Positions 28,738 through 39,069 of a stretch of 64,000 bases of DNA are shown here, in pieces. The DNA is taken from assembly GCF_008973465.1 (NCBI RefSeq), contig NZ_WBXN01000004.1, forward strand, positions 2,604,001 to 2,668,000, in the 5' to 3' direction. Every line of letters starts with the position of its first letter. Positions within the stretch are counted from its first letter, which is position 1. The notes under the pieces are model-generated. The model did not search any database, was not told the DNA's origin, and saw only the letters and a program-made list of their open reading frames with translations. The translations under genes were made by a program, and so were the position numbers. This DNA is from Streptomyces sp. SS1-1. Its GTDB lineage: Bacteria > Actinomycetota > Actinomycetes > Streptomycetales > Streptomycetaceae.

Positions 28738-29636
28738 CCGCGACAGAACTCACGCCCCCCCGGGCCGAGGAGCCCGCGAAGCCCCGCCGCGAGCGGCCCC
28801 GGGTGATGGGTGCCGGCAAGCAGCTGCACGCCGGTCCGCTCACCTATGTCGTGCTCACCCTGTTCGCGCTGGTCTCGCTGGCGCCGCTGGTGTGGACGGC
28901 CGTCGCCGCCTCGCGCACCAACCAGCGCCTCGCCGAGACGCCGCCGCCGCTGTGGTTCGGCGGGAACCTCTTCAAGAACATGGAGCGGGCCTGGGAGGAG
29001 GGCGGCCTCGGCACGGCCATGTTCAACACGATCTTCGTGGCGAGCATGATCACCATCAGTACGGTGCTGTTCTCCACGCTGGCCGGCTTCGCCTTCGCCA
29101 AGCTCCGCTTCCGGTTCTCCGGCGTCCTGCTGCTGCTGACCATCGGCACCATGATGATCCCGCCGCAGCTGGCGGTCGTGCCGCTGTACCTGTGGATGGC
29201 GGACCTCGGCTGGTCGAACCAGCTCCAGACGGTCATCCTGCCGACCCTGTGCACGGCCTTCGGCACGTTCTTCATGCGGCAGTACCTGCTCCAGGCGCTG
29301 CCGACGGAGCTGATCGAGGCGGCGCGGGTGGACGGCGCGAGCAGTCTGCGGGTCGTGTGGCACGTGGTGTTCCCGGCGGCCCGCCCGGCCATGGCCGTCC
29401 TCGGCCTGCTGACCTTCGTGTTCGCCTGGAACGACTTCCTGTGGCCGATCATCGCCCTGAACCAGGAGAACCCGACCGTGCAGGTCGCGCTCAACTCGCT
29501 GGGCACCGGCTATGTCCCGGACCAGGCGGTGATCATGGCGGGCGCCCTGCTCGGCACGCTGCCCCTGCTGATCGCCTTCCTGCTGTTCGGCAAGCAGATC
29601 GTCGGCGGCATCATGCAGGGCGCGGTCAAGGGCTGA
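28734..29636 (+). CDS. cebG: Cello-oligosaccharide ABC permease CebG
   Basis: The 300-residue second permease has six predicted helices, the first being PLTYVVLTLFALVSLAPLVW. The EAA motif reads IEAARVDGASSLRVVWHVVF. Its ATG overlaps the cebF stop by 4 bases. With CebE and CebF it completes the importer, lacking only the ATPase, as usual for Streptomyces sugar transporters that share MsiK. Confidence 0.94.
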   Translation: MTATELTPPRAEEPAKPRRERPRVMGAGKQLHAGPLTYVVLTLFALVSLAPLVWTAVAASRTNQRLAETPPPLWFGGNLFKNMERAWEEGGLGTAMFNTIFVASMITISTVLFSTLAGFAFAKLRFRFSGVLLLLTIGTMMIPPQLAVVPLYLWMADLGWSNQLQTVILPTLCTAFGTFFMRQYLLQALPTELIEAARVDGASSLRVVWHVVFPAARPAMAVLGLLTFVFAWNDFLWPIIALNQENPTVQVALNSLGTGYVPDQAVIMAGALLGTLPLLIAFLLFGKQIVGGIMQGAVKG

Positions 29637-29746
29637 CGCGCTTCCCGTCGCACGGCCACCCGGGGGCCGCGTCACCGTCGCCCCGGCCCCCGGCCCCTCC
29701 CCCCTCCTCCCCCCTACCCGTACCCGTCGGTCTCCACGACCTCCTA

Positions 29747-29759
29747 TGGGAGCGCTTCC

Positions 29760-29760
<1 letters not shown>
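29747..29760. promoter_or_regulatory. CebR box overlapping the bglC start
   Basis: TGGGAGCGCTTCCA differs from the perfect CebR box at one base. Its last base is the A of the bglC start codon, and its GGGAG serves as the likely ribosome-binding site. Repressor here would block a promoter just upstream or stop read-through from cebG. Confidence 0.88.
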
Positions 29761-31190
<1,430 letters not shown>

Positions 31191-31216
31191 CCCGACCGGG
31201 CGGTGGAACGGGGGGC

Positions 31217-31253
31217 GGGGCGCGGCGCGTATATAGGGGACGTGCCGCGCCCC
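31217..31253. terminator. Hairpin after bglC
   Basis: GGGGCGCGGC (31217-31226) pairs with GCCGCGCCCC (31244-31253). The 17-base loop contains the AT-rich run GTATATAGG. It lies in a 247-bp gap between convergent bglC and the chitinase gene; I see no gene in the rest of that gap. Confidence 0.7.
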
Positions 31254-31437
31254 GGCCGGATGGGGGGTGGACCGGCCGGGGCGCGCCCCCCGTGGGTGGA
31301 CCGGCCCGCTCGGTCGTGCGCGGGCCGTGTGTCGCCGGCGTGAGCCGGGCGACGTCGGTCGAGGCCGTCGGCTGAGGCCCTGCGGTCGCGGGCCGTCCAT
31401 GGTCGGCCGTCAGCTGCGGGCCGTCAGTCGCCGACCG

Positions 31438-32907
31438 TCAGTTGTAGGCCGCGAACGCCTTCGAGAAGGCGAACTTGTCCTGGAGGATCGAGCTGCAGGT
31501 GGCGTCAGCGGCCGGCTTCTGGCCGCCCGCGCACTGCTGGTCGCGGGTCGCCGACCACATCGACAGCCAGCCCAGGCCCTTGGACTTGGCGAAGTCCACC
31601 AGCTGGGTGGCGTCGTCGACCTTGAAGACCTCGCTGGCGACGTCGTTGACGCCGATCATCGGAGTGACCGCGACCGTCTTCCAGGCGGCGTCGTCGGAGA
31701 GGCCGAGCACGCCCTTGATCTGGGCCTGGGTGGCGGTGGCCGCCTGCTCGGCGTAGTCGCCCATGTCGCCGCTGTACGCCGGTCCGTAGTCCATCGCCAT
31801 GATGTTGACCGCGCCGATCCGCACGCCGTTCTGCTTCGCGTCGGCGAGGAGGTCGACACCGGGCTGGGTGAGGCCCTCCGGCATGACCGGGAGAGTGAAG
31901 GAGACGTCCAGGTCCGGGTGCTGCTTCTGGAGCTTGGCGATCGCCTGCGCACGGCGGGTGTTGGCCGCCTTGTCGGGCAGCGCGCCGCCCTCGACGTCGA
32001 AGTCGGCCTTGGTGAGCTGGTAGGCGTCCACGACCTTGCCGTACGCCGCCGCCAGCGCGTCCGCCGAGGAGCAGGTCGTGGCGAGTTCGCTGCCGGCCGC
32101 GCCGCCGAAGGAGACGCGCACGTCGCCGCCCTTGGCGCGCAGGTCGCCTATCTGCGCGGCCACCGCGTCCGCGCCGATGTCGGTGACGCCGCCCCACTTC
32201 GGGGTGCAGCCGCCGCCGTCGGTGACGAAGGCCAGGTTGTAGTCCTTCACGCCGGTCGCCGCCGCGCTCGCGGCCAGGTCGAACGCCGGGTACAGCGAGG
32301 TGTCGACGAACGGGGCGAAGCCGGCGGCGGCCTTGGTGCCGGTGCCCGGGCTCTGCGACGGCTTGCCGGTGGGGGTCGCGGAACCGGAGGGCGTCGCGGT
32401 GGGCTCGGGTGCCGTCGCCGTGGGGGTGGGCTTCGGGGTCGTGGTCTCGGTGGGGCGGCCGCTGGGCTCGGGCGTCGCGGTGTCGTCGGTGGAGCACTTC
32501 GTGCCGTCGATCAGACAGCTCTTCGGCGACGCGGTGCCGTTCACCACGAAGCCGACCGTGATCGACTCGCCGGGTGCGAGGCCGTCGGTGTCCCACTTCG
32601 GAGGCGTCACGGTCACATGCCCGTCGCGCACGCTGGACTCGGCGTTCCACAGGGAGCTGAGCTTCGAGCCGGACGGCAGGTCGAACTCCAGCGTCCAGTC
32701 CTTCTTCACCTCGCCGGTGTCGTTGGTGACGACGTACTGCGCGGTGTACCCGGTCGACCAGTCGCTGGTCTTCGTGTAGACGGCGCCGGCGCCGGCCGCC
32801 TGGGCGGTTCCGGTGACCACGAGCGCGCCGCCGCCGACCACGGCCGCGGCGACGAGACCGCCGATCGCCTTGTTCCTGCCGCTGATCCTGCGCCGGTGGG
32901 TGCTCAT
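31438..32907 (-). CDS. Secreted chitinase: CBM2 plus GH18
   Basis: The 489-residue enzyme has a signal peptide (GLVAAAVVGGGALVVTGTAQA, ending about residue 37), a CBM2 polysaccharide-binding domain (about 40-130), a Thr/Pro-rich linker (142-190) and a GH18 barrel (195-489). The catalytic motif is DFDVEGG with Asp302, Asp304 and Glu306, so it should be active. The barrel is shorter than in large ChiA enzymes. The frame continues to 32979, but the ATG at 32907 gives the signal peptide and has GAAGG upstream. A candidate DasR site lies about 140 bases upstream, inside the next gene. Confidence 0.88.
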   Translation of the reverse strand: MSTHRRRISGRNKAIGGLVAAAVVGGGALVVTGTAQAAGAGAVYTKTSDWSTGYTAQYVVTNDTGEVKKDWTLEFDLPSGSKLSSLWNAESSVRDGHVTVTPPKWDTDGLAPGESITVGFVVNGTASPKSCLIDGTKCSTDDTATPEPSGRPTETTTPKPTPTATAPEPTATPSGSATPTGKPSQSPGTGTKAAAGFAPFVDTSLYPAFDLAASAAATGVKDYNLAFVTDGGGCTPKWGGVTDIGADAVAAQIGDLRAKGGDVRVSFGGAAGSELATTCSSADALAAAYGKVVDAYQLTKADFDVEGGALPDKAANTRRAQAIAKLQKQHPDLDVSFTLPVMPEGLTQPGVDLLADAKQNGVRIGAVNIMAMDYGPAYSGDMGDYAEQAATATQAQIKGVLGLSDDAAWKTVAVTPMIGVNDVASEVFKVDDATQLVDFAKSKGLGWLSMWSATRDQQCAGGQKPAADATCSSILQDKFAFSKAFAAYN

Positions 32908-33020
32908 CGCGTGTCTGCCTTCGCTGTTCGGGGGTGGGGGGTGGGTGCGGCAGCACGCTAGCGAGCGGGAATCGGACAAAGGTCCTGATCCGGGCGGTGG
33001 CCGGGGACCTTAGGGTGCGC

Positions 33021-34424
33021 TTAAGGAAGGGATCGGGAGCGGTTAAAGGTCGAGACCAGTCGGCCGGGGCGGCGGCGCCGCACGGCACCCCGGTGGCCCC
33101 TGCGGACCGGTGCCCGGCCGTCGAGCTGTATCCACAGGCGTACTTCGGTCCCGCCGAGCACCGACGAGCCGATCCGTACGTCACCGCCGGTGGACTCGGC
33201 GAGCCGGCGCACGATGTCCAGGCCGAGACCGGTCGAGCCGGCGTTCCCCGAGCCGTGCCCGCGGGCCATGGCGGCCTCGGGGTCGGCGATGCCGGGCCCG
33301 GCGTCGGAGACGAGCACGATGACGGCGTCCTCGCCGTTGTGCACGTCGACCGCGAAGGCGGTGCCCTCGGGGGTGTGCCGGAAGACGTTGCCGAGGAGGG
33401 CGTCCAGCGCGGCCGCCAGGTCGGCCCGGGCCACGGGTATCCGCACCGGCCGGTCCACGCCGGCCACCCGCACCTTGCGGCCCTCGTCCTCGGCCAGCGC
33501 CGACCAGAACCCCATCCGCTCGCGCACCACCTCGGCCGCGTCGCACCCGGCGCCCGGCCCGGCCGCGACCGTCTGCGGCTTGGCCTCGCGTGCCGTGCGG
33601 ATGATCGTGTCGACCTCGCCCTCCAGCTGGGCCACGGCGGCCCGGGTCTGGTCGGCCGCCGGGCCGTCCCCGAGAGAGGCCGCGTTCAGCCGCAGGACGG
33701 TCAGCGGGGTGCGCAGCCGGTGGGACAGGTCGGCGGCCAGCTCCCGCTCGTTGGCGAGGAGTTGCACGACCTGGTCGGCCATCGCGTTGAACGCGACCGC
33801 CGCGAGCCGCAGTTCGTTCGGCCCCTCCTCCGGGACGCGGGCGCCCAGCTTGCCCTCGCCCAGCTCGTGCGCGCCCTCGACCAGGCGCTGAGCGGGCCGC
33901 ACCATCCTGACGCCCAGCCGGTCGGCGACCGCGACCGAGCCGACGATCAGGGCGATGCCGACGCCGGCCAGGACGGCCCAGGCGGTGGCGAGCCCGTTGG
34001 TGACCTCGGCGTCGGGGACGTACACCTCGACGACGGCGATCTCGCCGGTGCTCAGCGCGACCGGTTGGAGCAGGGTGGAGCCGCCGGTCACCTCGGTGGT
34101 GGAGGCGCGGCCCAGCCGGCGCACGGTCGCGATGTCCTTGTCGGCGGCCCGCCGCCGGCCGAGGTCGACGGCGGCGCTCTTGCCCGACGCCGGGATGTGG
34201 ACGGCCATGCCGTCGTCGGACCCGGCGGAGGCGACAACGCGCTCCAGCTGGTCCCGGTCGGTGGTGATGGACAGGGCGGGGGCGACGGCGGCGGCCTGGC
34301 GCTCGGCGTTGGAGAAGGCGCGGTCGCGGGCCATCTCCCGGATGACGAGTCCGAGCGGGACGGCGAAGGCGAGCACGACCATCGTGGTGACCGCCAGGCT
34401 GACCTTGACCAGGGCCCATCTCAT
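33021..34424 (-). CDS. Sensor histidine kinase
   Basis: The 467-residue kinase has two membrane helices (about 8-28 and 145-168) around an extracellular sensor of about 115 residues, then a HAMP domain. The phosphorylated His235 lies in DLSHRLRTPLTVLRL, the N-box is NVFRHTPEG, and G-boxes are SDAGPGIAD and STGLGLDIV. The ATG overlaps the stop of the response regulator gene (ATGA), so both are made together. The extracellular part has no domain I recognise. The stimulus is unknown. Confidence 0.92.
   Translation of the reverse strand: MRWALVKVSLAVTTMVVLAFAVPLGLVIREMARDRAFSNAERQAAAVAPALSITTDRDQLERVVASAGSDDGMAVHIPASGKSAAVDLGRRRAADKDIATVRRLGRASTTEVTGGSTLLQPVALSTGEIAVVEVYVPDAEVTNGLATAWAVLAGVGIALIVGSVAVADRLGVRMVRPAQRLVEGAHELGEGKLGARVPEEGPNELRLAAVAFNAMADQVVQLLANERELAADLSHRLRTPLTVLRLNAASLGDGPAADQTRAAVAQLEGEVDTIIRTAREAKPQTVAAGPGAGCDAAEVVRERMGFWSALAEDEGRKVRVAGVDRPVRIPVARADLAAALDALLGNVFRHTPEGTAFAVDVHNGEDAVIVLVSDAGPGIADPEAAMARGHGSGNAGSTGLGLDIVRRLAESTGGDVRIGSSVLGGTEVRLWIQLDGRAPVRRGHRGAVRRRRPGRLVSTFNRSRSLP
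33045..33060. promoter_or_regulatory. Candidate dre site upstream of the chitinase, inside the kinase gene
   Basis: AAAGGTCGAGACCAGT matches the dre consensus ACTGGTCTAGACCAGT at 13 of 16 positions, with an intact GGTC-GACC core. It lies in the last codons of the histidine kinase, about 140 bases before the chitinase start. DasR control of chitinases is well known, but the intragenic position makes this a prediction. Confidence 0.55.
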
Positions 34425-35161
34425 CGCGGCTGCTCCCCCGGGTTCCCCGCGCCGTCCGCGCCGAAGGACGGCACGGCGGGCGGCTCCAGCTTCACGCCGA
34501 CGCCCCTGAGGGTGTGCAGATAGCGCGGGTTGGCCGCCGTCTCGCCCAGTTTGCGGCGCAGCCAGGACAGATGGACGTCGATGGTCTGGTCGTCGCCGTA
34601 CGACTGCTGCCAGACCTCGGCGAGCAGCTCCTTGCGGGGGACGACGACACCGGGGCGCCCGGCGAGGAAGGCGAGCAGGTCGAACTCGCGCCGGGTCAGG
34701 TCGAGGCGCACTCCGTCCAACTCGGCCTGGCGGCGCAGCGGGTCGACGGTGAGCCCGCCGACGCGCAACACGCTGGAGGGCGCCGCGTCCACCCCGGCGG
34801 CCCGGGCCCGGCGGAGCACGGCCGCCATCCGCGCCGACAGATGCTCGACCGAGAACGGCTTGGTCAGATAGTCGTCCGCGCCGGCGTTCAGCAGCCGGAC
34901 GATCTCCGCCTCGTCGTCCCGTGCCGTCGCGATGATGACCGGGACGTCGGTGATGCCGCGCAGCATCTTCAGGGCCTCGGAGCCGTCGAGATCGGGCAGA
35001 CCGAGGTCCAGGATGACCACGTCGAAACGGAAATGGGCGACCTCGCGCAGCGCCTCCAGCGCGGTGCCGACGCTGCGCACCGTGTGGGCGGCGTCGGTCA
35101 GGTGCCGGATGAGCGCCGAGCGCACGAACTGGTCGTCCTCGACCACGAGCACACTTGCCAT
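34421..35161 (-). CDS. OmpR/PhoB-family response regulator
   Basis: The 246-residue regulator has a receiver domain (VLVVEDDQFVR, phosphorylated Asp52 in VILDLGLPDLDG, Lys in YLTKPFSV) and a winged-helix DNA-binding domain (about 140-230) with LTRREFDLLAFLA, DDQTIDVHLSWLRRKL and LHTLRGVGVKLE. It starts at ATG 35161; a GTG three codons upstream is possible, and no strong ribosome-binding site is visible. Its target is unknown. It is divergent from a secreted Pro/Thr-rich protein that could be one of its targets. Confidence 0.92.
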   Translation of the reverse strand: MASVLVVEDDQFVRSALIRHLTDAAHTVRSVGTALEALREVAHFRFDVVILDLGLPDLDGSEALKMLRGITDVPVIIATARDDEAEIVRLLNAGADDYLTKPFSVEHLSARMAAVLRRARAAGVDAAPSSVLRVGGLTVDPLRRQAELDGVRLDLTRREFDLLAFLAGRPGVVVPRKELLAEVWQQSYGDDQTIDVHLSWLRRKLGETAANPRYLHTLRGVGVKLEPPAVPSFGADGAGNPGEQPR

Positions 35162-35271
35162 GCGCCGCACCGTACGCCATGCCGGCGAGACCGGTCCGGG
35201 CCTGTGGACAACTCGGCCTCTGTGGACGGGGAGGCGACACCCGTGGGGCGCGTGAGGCAGTATGGCCCGCG

Positions 35272-35799
35272 ATGCACAGAGGAGTCGTACACGTACTCGC
35301 GTGGTCGCTCGCCACGGGCGCGGCGGTCACGCTGTCGTGGTGGGGCGTCCACACGGTCATGGCCGGCACGGTCTACGACCGGCCGCGCGCCCTGCCCATC
35401 ACGGCGGCGGACGTGACGACGAAGGAATCCGAGCCGCTGGCGTCGTCCACCAACCGGCCGACGCCGTCGCCGACTCCGTCCCCGCGCACCCCCAAGACGA
35501 GCCGTACGCCCAGCACTCCGGCCACCTCGACACCACCGCCGAAGACCTCCAGCCCCCCGTCCTCCCCGGACACCTCGGGCCAGGTCAAGAGCTACGACAC
35601 CGACGGCGGCCGGGTCGTCTTCGACATCGGCACGTCCTCGGCGTCCCTCGTCTCGGCAGCGCCCGGCGCGGGCTGGTCGATGCAGGTGTGGAAGACGGAG
35701 TCCTGGATCCGGGTCGAGTTCAGCGCGGGCGCGGACCGGGTGTCGGTGTTCTGCACGTGGCACGACGGGCCGCCGCGCGTGGAGATCGGGACGTACTGA
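35272..35799 (+). CDS. Membrane-anchored or secreted protein of unknown function
   Basis: The 175-residue protein begins with a hydrophobic helix (VLAWSLATGAAVTLSWWGVH) near residue 7 that is an anchor or signal. A linker rich in Thr, Ser and Pro (about 60-103) follows, then a compact beta-rich domain with the repeated hydrophobic pattern GGRVVFDIG, WSMQVWK and RVEFSAGADRVSVFC. It contains one Cys and no catalytic signature that I recognise. It is divergent from the two-component genes, 110 bases away. The C-terminal domain is probably exposed at the cell surface. Confidence 0.75.
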   Translation: MHRGVVHVLAWSLATGAAVTLSWWGVHTVMAGTVYDRPRALPITAADVTTKESEPLASSTNRPTPSPTPSPRTPKTSRTPSTPATSTPPPKTSSPPSSPDTSGQVKSYDTDGGRVVFDIGTSSASLVSAAPGAGWSMQVWKTESWIRVEFSAGADRVSVFCTWHDGPPRVEIGTY

Positions 35800-35931
35800 T
35801 CCGTCCCTCTCGTCTCCCGGGGTCACAGGAAACGCATGGGCTACGCTGGCGCTTCGAACTCGTGAGTGAGTAGCAACGGGGGTTGACTTCGGCTGATGCC
35901 ACGTCAGCGGCTCTGACCAGGTGACGTCCGG

Positions 35932-36798
35932 CTAGGTGAAGGCCGACGCCGGAGGGGCCGGGGAGTCCACCGCCGACGCGTCCGTCACCGGGGTCGCGCC
36001 CCCCGTGAAGTCCCGCAGACCGCGGCCGTGTTCGACGCGGCCCGGGTGCAGGTCGGAGGCGGCGCGGCGGGTGAGTTCGGCTACCGGGAGGGGCTGGTCG
36101 GCGGCGAGGAGGACCGCGTTGCCGAAGCGCCGGCCGCGCAGCACCGTGGGGTCGGCGACCAGGGCGACCTCGGCGAACCGGGCGGCGGCGGTGGCGATCT
36201 GGCCGCGCAGATGCGTGAGCGGGGGCCCGTCGGCGAGGTTGGCCGTGTACCAGCCGCCCGGCGCGAGCGCCCGGCGCACTTCGTCGAGGAACTCCGTCGA
36301 GGTCAGGTGGGCCGGGGTGCGGGCGCCGCTGAAGACGTCCGCGATGACGAGGTCCGCCCAGCCGTCCGGCACCTTGGCGAGCCCTTCGCGCGCGTCGGTG
36401 GAGCGCACCCGGATGCGGGCGTTCCGGTCGAGGGGGAGTTCCCGGCGGACCAGGCCGACGAGGGGCGCGTCCCGTTCCACGACCTGCTGGGTGGAGCGGG
36501 GCCGGGTGGCGGCGACGTAGCGGGCGAGGGTCAGGGCGCCGCCGCCGAGGTGCACGGCCTGCACGGGTCTGCCAGGTGGGGCGACGAGGTCGATGACGTG
36601 CCCGAGCCGGCGCTGGTACTCGAAGGAGAGGAAGGCGGGGTCGTCCAGGTCGACGTGCGACTGGGGCGCCCCGTCGAGGAGCAGGGTCCAGGCCCGCGCC
36701 CGGTCCGGGTCGGGTATGAGTTCCGCCAGCCCGCCGTCGACCGTCTCGGTGACGGAGGCCGCGGCGGCCCCGCGCCGGGACTTCCTCGACTTTCCCAT
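35932..36798 (-). CDS. Spermidine synthase-like methyltransferase-fold protein
   Basis: The 288-residue protein has the Rossmann core of spermidine synthases and class I methyltransferases. HLGGGALTLARYVAA (nucleotide-binding loop), VVERDAPLVGLVRREL (acidic ribose contact) and DLVIADVFSGARTP (catalytic region) are visible. It keeps the YQRRLGHVIDL stretch seen in the polyamine synthase group. The residue that would bind the amine is not certain, so it could be a polyamine or another aminopropyl transferase-like enzyme. A basic N-terminus and a Pro/Ala-rich tail flank the core. Confidence 0.8.
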   Translation of the reverse strand: MGKSRKSRRGAAAASVTETVDGGLAELIPDPDRARAWTLLLDGAPQSHVDLDDPAFLSFEYQRRLGHVIDLVAPPGRPVQAVHLGGGALTLARYVAATRPRSTQQVVERDAPLVGLVRRELPLDRNARIRVRSTDAREGLAKVPDGWADLVIADVFSGARTPAHLTSTEFLDEVRRALAPGGWYTANLADGPPLTHLRGQIATAAARFAEVALVADPTVLRGRRFGNAVLLAADQPLPVAELTRRAASDLHPGRVEHGRGLRDFTGGATPVTDASAVDSPAPPASAFT

Positions 36799-36846
36799 GC
36801 GGCCATTATCCCGGCGCGGGGTCCGCGCGAGGGTCGCAGGGGCGGG

Positions 36847-37296
36847 CTACCGGCAGTCGTCGGCGGCCCGGATCAGCCGGGCGGCCTCGCCCAGCGCCGC
36901 CCGCAGCACCGCGGGGTCGGTCGCGAGGTCGGCCTCGCCGGGCGGCAGCAGCCAGTCGGAGCCGTCCACGGGCGGCTCCGGGTCCGCGTCCAGGCTGATG
37001 CCGCGGCCGTCGGTCCTGGTGCAGGTGCTGCCGGGCACGTCCCAGGCGGCGGCCGTGCCGGGCGGGACGACGAAGCCGAGGGTGTCGCAGCCGTCGTCGT
37101 GCAGGACGGGCCCGACGCCGTCCCCGGCGCCGCGCCGCAGGATGTCGACCGCCTCGAGGCCCTGGCGTGCCGGGACCGTGACCACGTCGCACCCCGTGCC
37201 CGGCGGCTCGCTGCACCCCCCGGTCGGCGTGTGCCCCGCCGCCGACGCGGCTCGGGGAACGCTGCTCTGGCTGGTCTCCATCCCGACCTCCACCAC
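36847..37296 (-). CDS. Small Prim-Pol-like protein (fragment family), unknown role
   Basis: The 149-residue protein resembles the core of Streptomyces proteins annotated as bifunctional DNA primase/polymerase N-terminal domain: CDVVTVPARQGLEAVDIL, GPVLHDDGCDTLGFVVPPGT, then WLLPPGE and TDPAVLRAALGEAARLIRA. It is shorter than full primase domains and I cannot see metal-binding residues, so it may be non-catalytic. A longer relative lies at 45572-46174. It starts at a GTG with GAAAGGG upstream; an ATG five codons further in, with GGAGG before it, is an equal alternative. The family call is tentative. Confidence 0.6.
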   Translation of the reverse strand: MVEVGMETSQSSVPRAASAAGHTPTGGCSEPPGTGCDVVTVPARQGLEAVDILRRGAGDGVGPVLHDDGCDTLGFVVPPGTAAAWDVPGSTCTRTDGRGISLDADPEPPVDGSDWLLPPGEADLATDPAVLRAALGEAARLIRAADDCR

Positions 37297-37575
37297 AGAA
37301 CCCTTTCAGCAGATCCGGAGAGTTCAACGCGGCACGGCGTCAACGGCTACGGCGGAAGTCCGCCGCAAAGGATGGCAGTTCATGGCAGATCCCGGATGAG
37401 ATATCCGTTTTGTAGCTAAACACTGTGTGGCGGCTTCGCTACAGCAGGTACGTTCATGCCCGCCGGGGACAAGGACGTCCCGCGGATCAGAGGTCACGGC
37501 TCACGATCACCGGATCACGGTCCGTCCCGTCCGCACCCCGGCATGGTTCGACGGTTCGCACGAGAGGACCCGGCC
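37297..37575. other. Divergent intergenic region, 279 bp
   Basis: This gap separates the divergent Prim-Pol-like gene and the XRE/TPR regulator. It is less GC-rich than its surroundings around 37370-37450, consistent with promoters. No gene or clear operator is visible. The 40-codon extension of the downstream frame back to 37456 lacks a good start site. Confidence 0.5.
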
Positions 37576-39054
37576 ATGGCGTCGTCAGACCCGACCTCGT
37601 CCCAGCCCCCCAGGCCATCGCGGCCGAACACCGCCTTCCGTCAGCTGCGCGGGCAGCTCTCGCCGGCCGAGTTCGCCGCGGCGGTCCGCCGGGCCGCCCG
37701 CGAGATCGGTGAGCGGGTCAGCTGTGACGCGCGGTACATCGGGCGGGTGGAGGCCGGCGAGATCCGCTGTCCCAACTACGCGTACGAGCGGGTGTTCCTG
37801 CACATGTTCCCCGGCCGCACGCTCACCGACCTCGGCTTCGCGCCCCGCTCGTCCGTCCGCGGACGCCGGGCGCGCGCGGTGGAGGAGGCGCCCGGCGCAC
37901 ACCTCACGCGCCCGGTGTACGCCACAGGTGGGACGAGAGGGGCCGACGAGCCGTACGACCGTGAGAACCCGCAGGATCCGTACGCCGCGCACGTGCCGTT
38001 CGGCACCGCGCAGAACCACGAGAACCACGAGGAGAGCGACGTGCTGCGTCGCGCATTCATGACCGGTGGGGGCGCCACGGTGGCCGCCGCCTCGCTGGCC
38101 CCCCTGGGCCTGGCCCACGACGCCGCCGCCACGGACCGCCCCTACCGACGCGTCGGGGTACGCGAGGCCGGCGCGCTCGAGGACGCCGTACGCCGTATCC
38201 GGCTGCTGGACGACCGGCACGGCGCGGACGGCCTGTACCGGCGCGCGGCCGCACCGCTGCGCGCCGCGTACGAACTGCTCGACGCCGGCACGGCCCGGCA
38301 GGCGACCAGCGACCGGCTGCACTCCGGCGCGGGCGAACTGGCCATCTCGGTGGGCTGGCTGGCCCATGACTCGGGCCGCTTCGACGACGCGCGCTCCCAC
38401 TACGCGGAGGCCCTGGCGACCGCCCGGATGGCCGGGGACCCGGCTCTGGAGGCGCACGCCTTCTGCAACACGTCCTTCCTCGCCCGCGACGCGGGCCGGC
38501 CCCGGGAGGCGGTCCGGGCCGCGCAGGCCGCCCAGCGCGTGGCGCGCGCGCTCGGCTCCAACCGGCTGATGAGCCTGCTGTCGCTGCGCGAGGCGGGCGG
38601 CTGGGCGGGGCTCGCCGACCGCACCGGCTGCGAGCAGGCCCTGGTGCGCGCGCAGGCCCTCTACGACCGGGGCCGCTCGGACGCCGACCCCGAGTGGATG
38701 ACGTTCTACGGGGAGGCCGAGCTGGAGATCCTGGAGGCGCAGTGCTGGTCGACGCTGGGCAACTGGCGGCGCGCGGCCCGGCACGCGGGGCGCGCGGCGC
38801 GTCTGCAGGACCCGCACTTCACCCGGAACATCGCGCTGTACACGGCGGAGCTGGCGGACGACCTGGCCCGCGGCGGCAGCCCGGACGAGGCGGCGGCGGC
38901 CGGGATGCGGGTGCTGGATCTGCTGGACCAGGTGCAGTCGTCGCGGGTGCAGACCATGCTGGCCGGCACGGCCCGGGTGCTGCTGCCGCACCGCCGTGCG
39001 AGCGGGGTGTCGGCGTTCCTGGACCGGCACGCGTCGCTTCCGCGCACCGCGTGA
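37576..39054 (+). CDS. XRE-like/TPR regulator with internal twin-arginine-like segment
   Basis: The 492-residue protein starts with a helix-turn-helix-like domain (FRQLRGQLSPAEFAAAVRRA, then VSCDARYIGRVEAGE and FPGRTLTDLGFAP, about 15-95). After a variable acidic stretch comes LRRAFMTGGGATVAAASLAP near residue 157, which looks like a Tat signal but is deep inside the chain. The second half (about 200-480) is helical repeats of TPR type, such as GWLAHDSGRFDDARSHYAEA and EAHAFCNTSFLARDAGRPRE. It resembles NsdA-type Streptomyces regulators. GAGGA lies 7 bases before the ATG. Its targets are unknown. Confidence 0.8.
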   Translation: MASSDPTSSQPPRPSRPNTAFRQLRGQLSPAEFAAAVRRAAREIGERVSCDARYIGRVEAGEIRCPNYAYERVFLHMFPGRTLTDLGFAPRSSVRGRRARAVEEAPGAHLTRPVYATGGTRGADEPYDRENPQDPYAAHVPFGTAQNHENHEESDVLRRAFMTGGGATVAAASLAPLGLAHDAAATDRPYRRVGVREAGALEDAVRRIRLLDDRHGADGLYRRAAAPLRAAYELLDAGTARQATSDRLHSGAGELAISVGWLAHDSGRFDDARSHYAEALATARMAGDPALEAHAFCNTSFLARDAGRPREAVRAAQAAQRVARALGSNRLMSLLSLREAGGWAGLADRTGCEQALVRAQALYDRGRSDADPEWMTFYGEAELEILEAQCWSTLGNWRRAARHAGRAARLQDPHFTRNIALYTAELADDLARGGSPDEAAAAGMRVLDLLDQVQSSRVQTMLAGTARVLLPHRRASGVSAFLDRHASLPRTA

Positions 39055-39069
39055 GGAGCCCCGCGGGCG

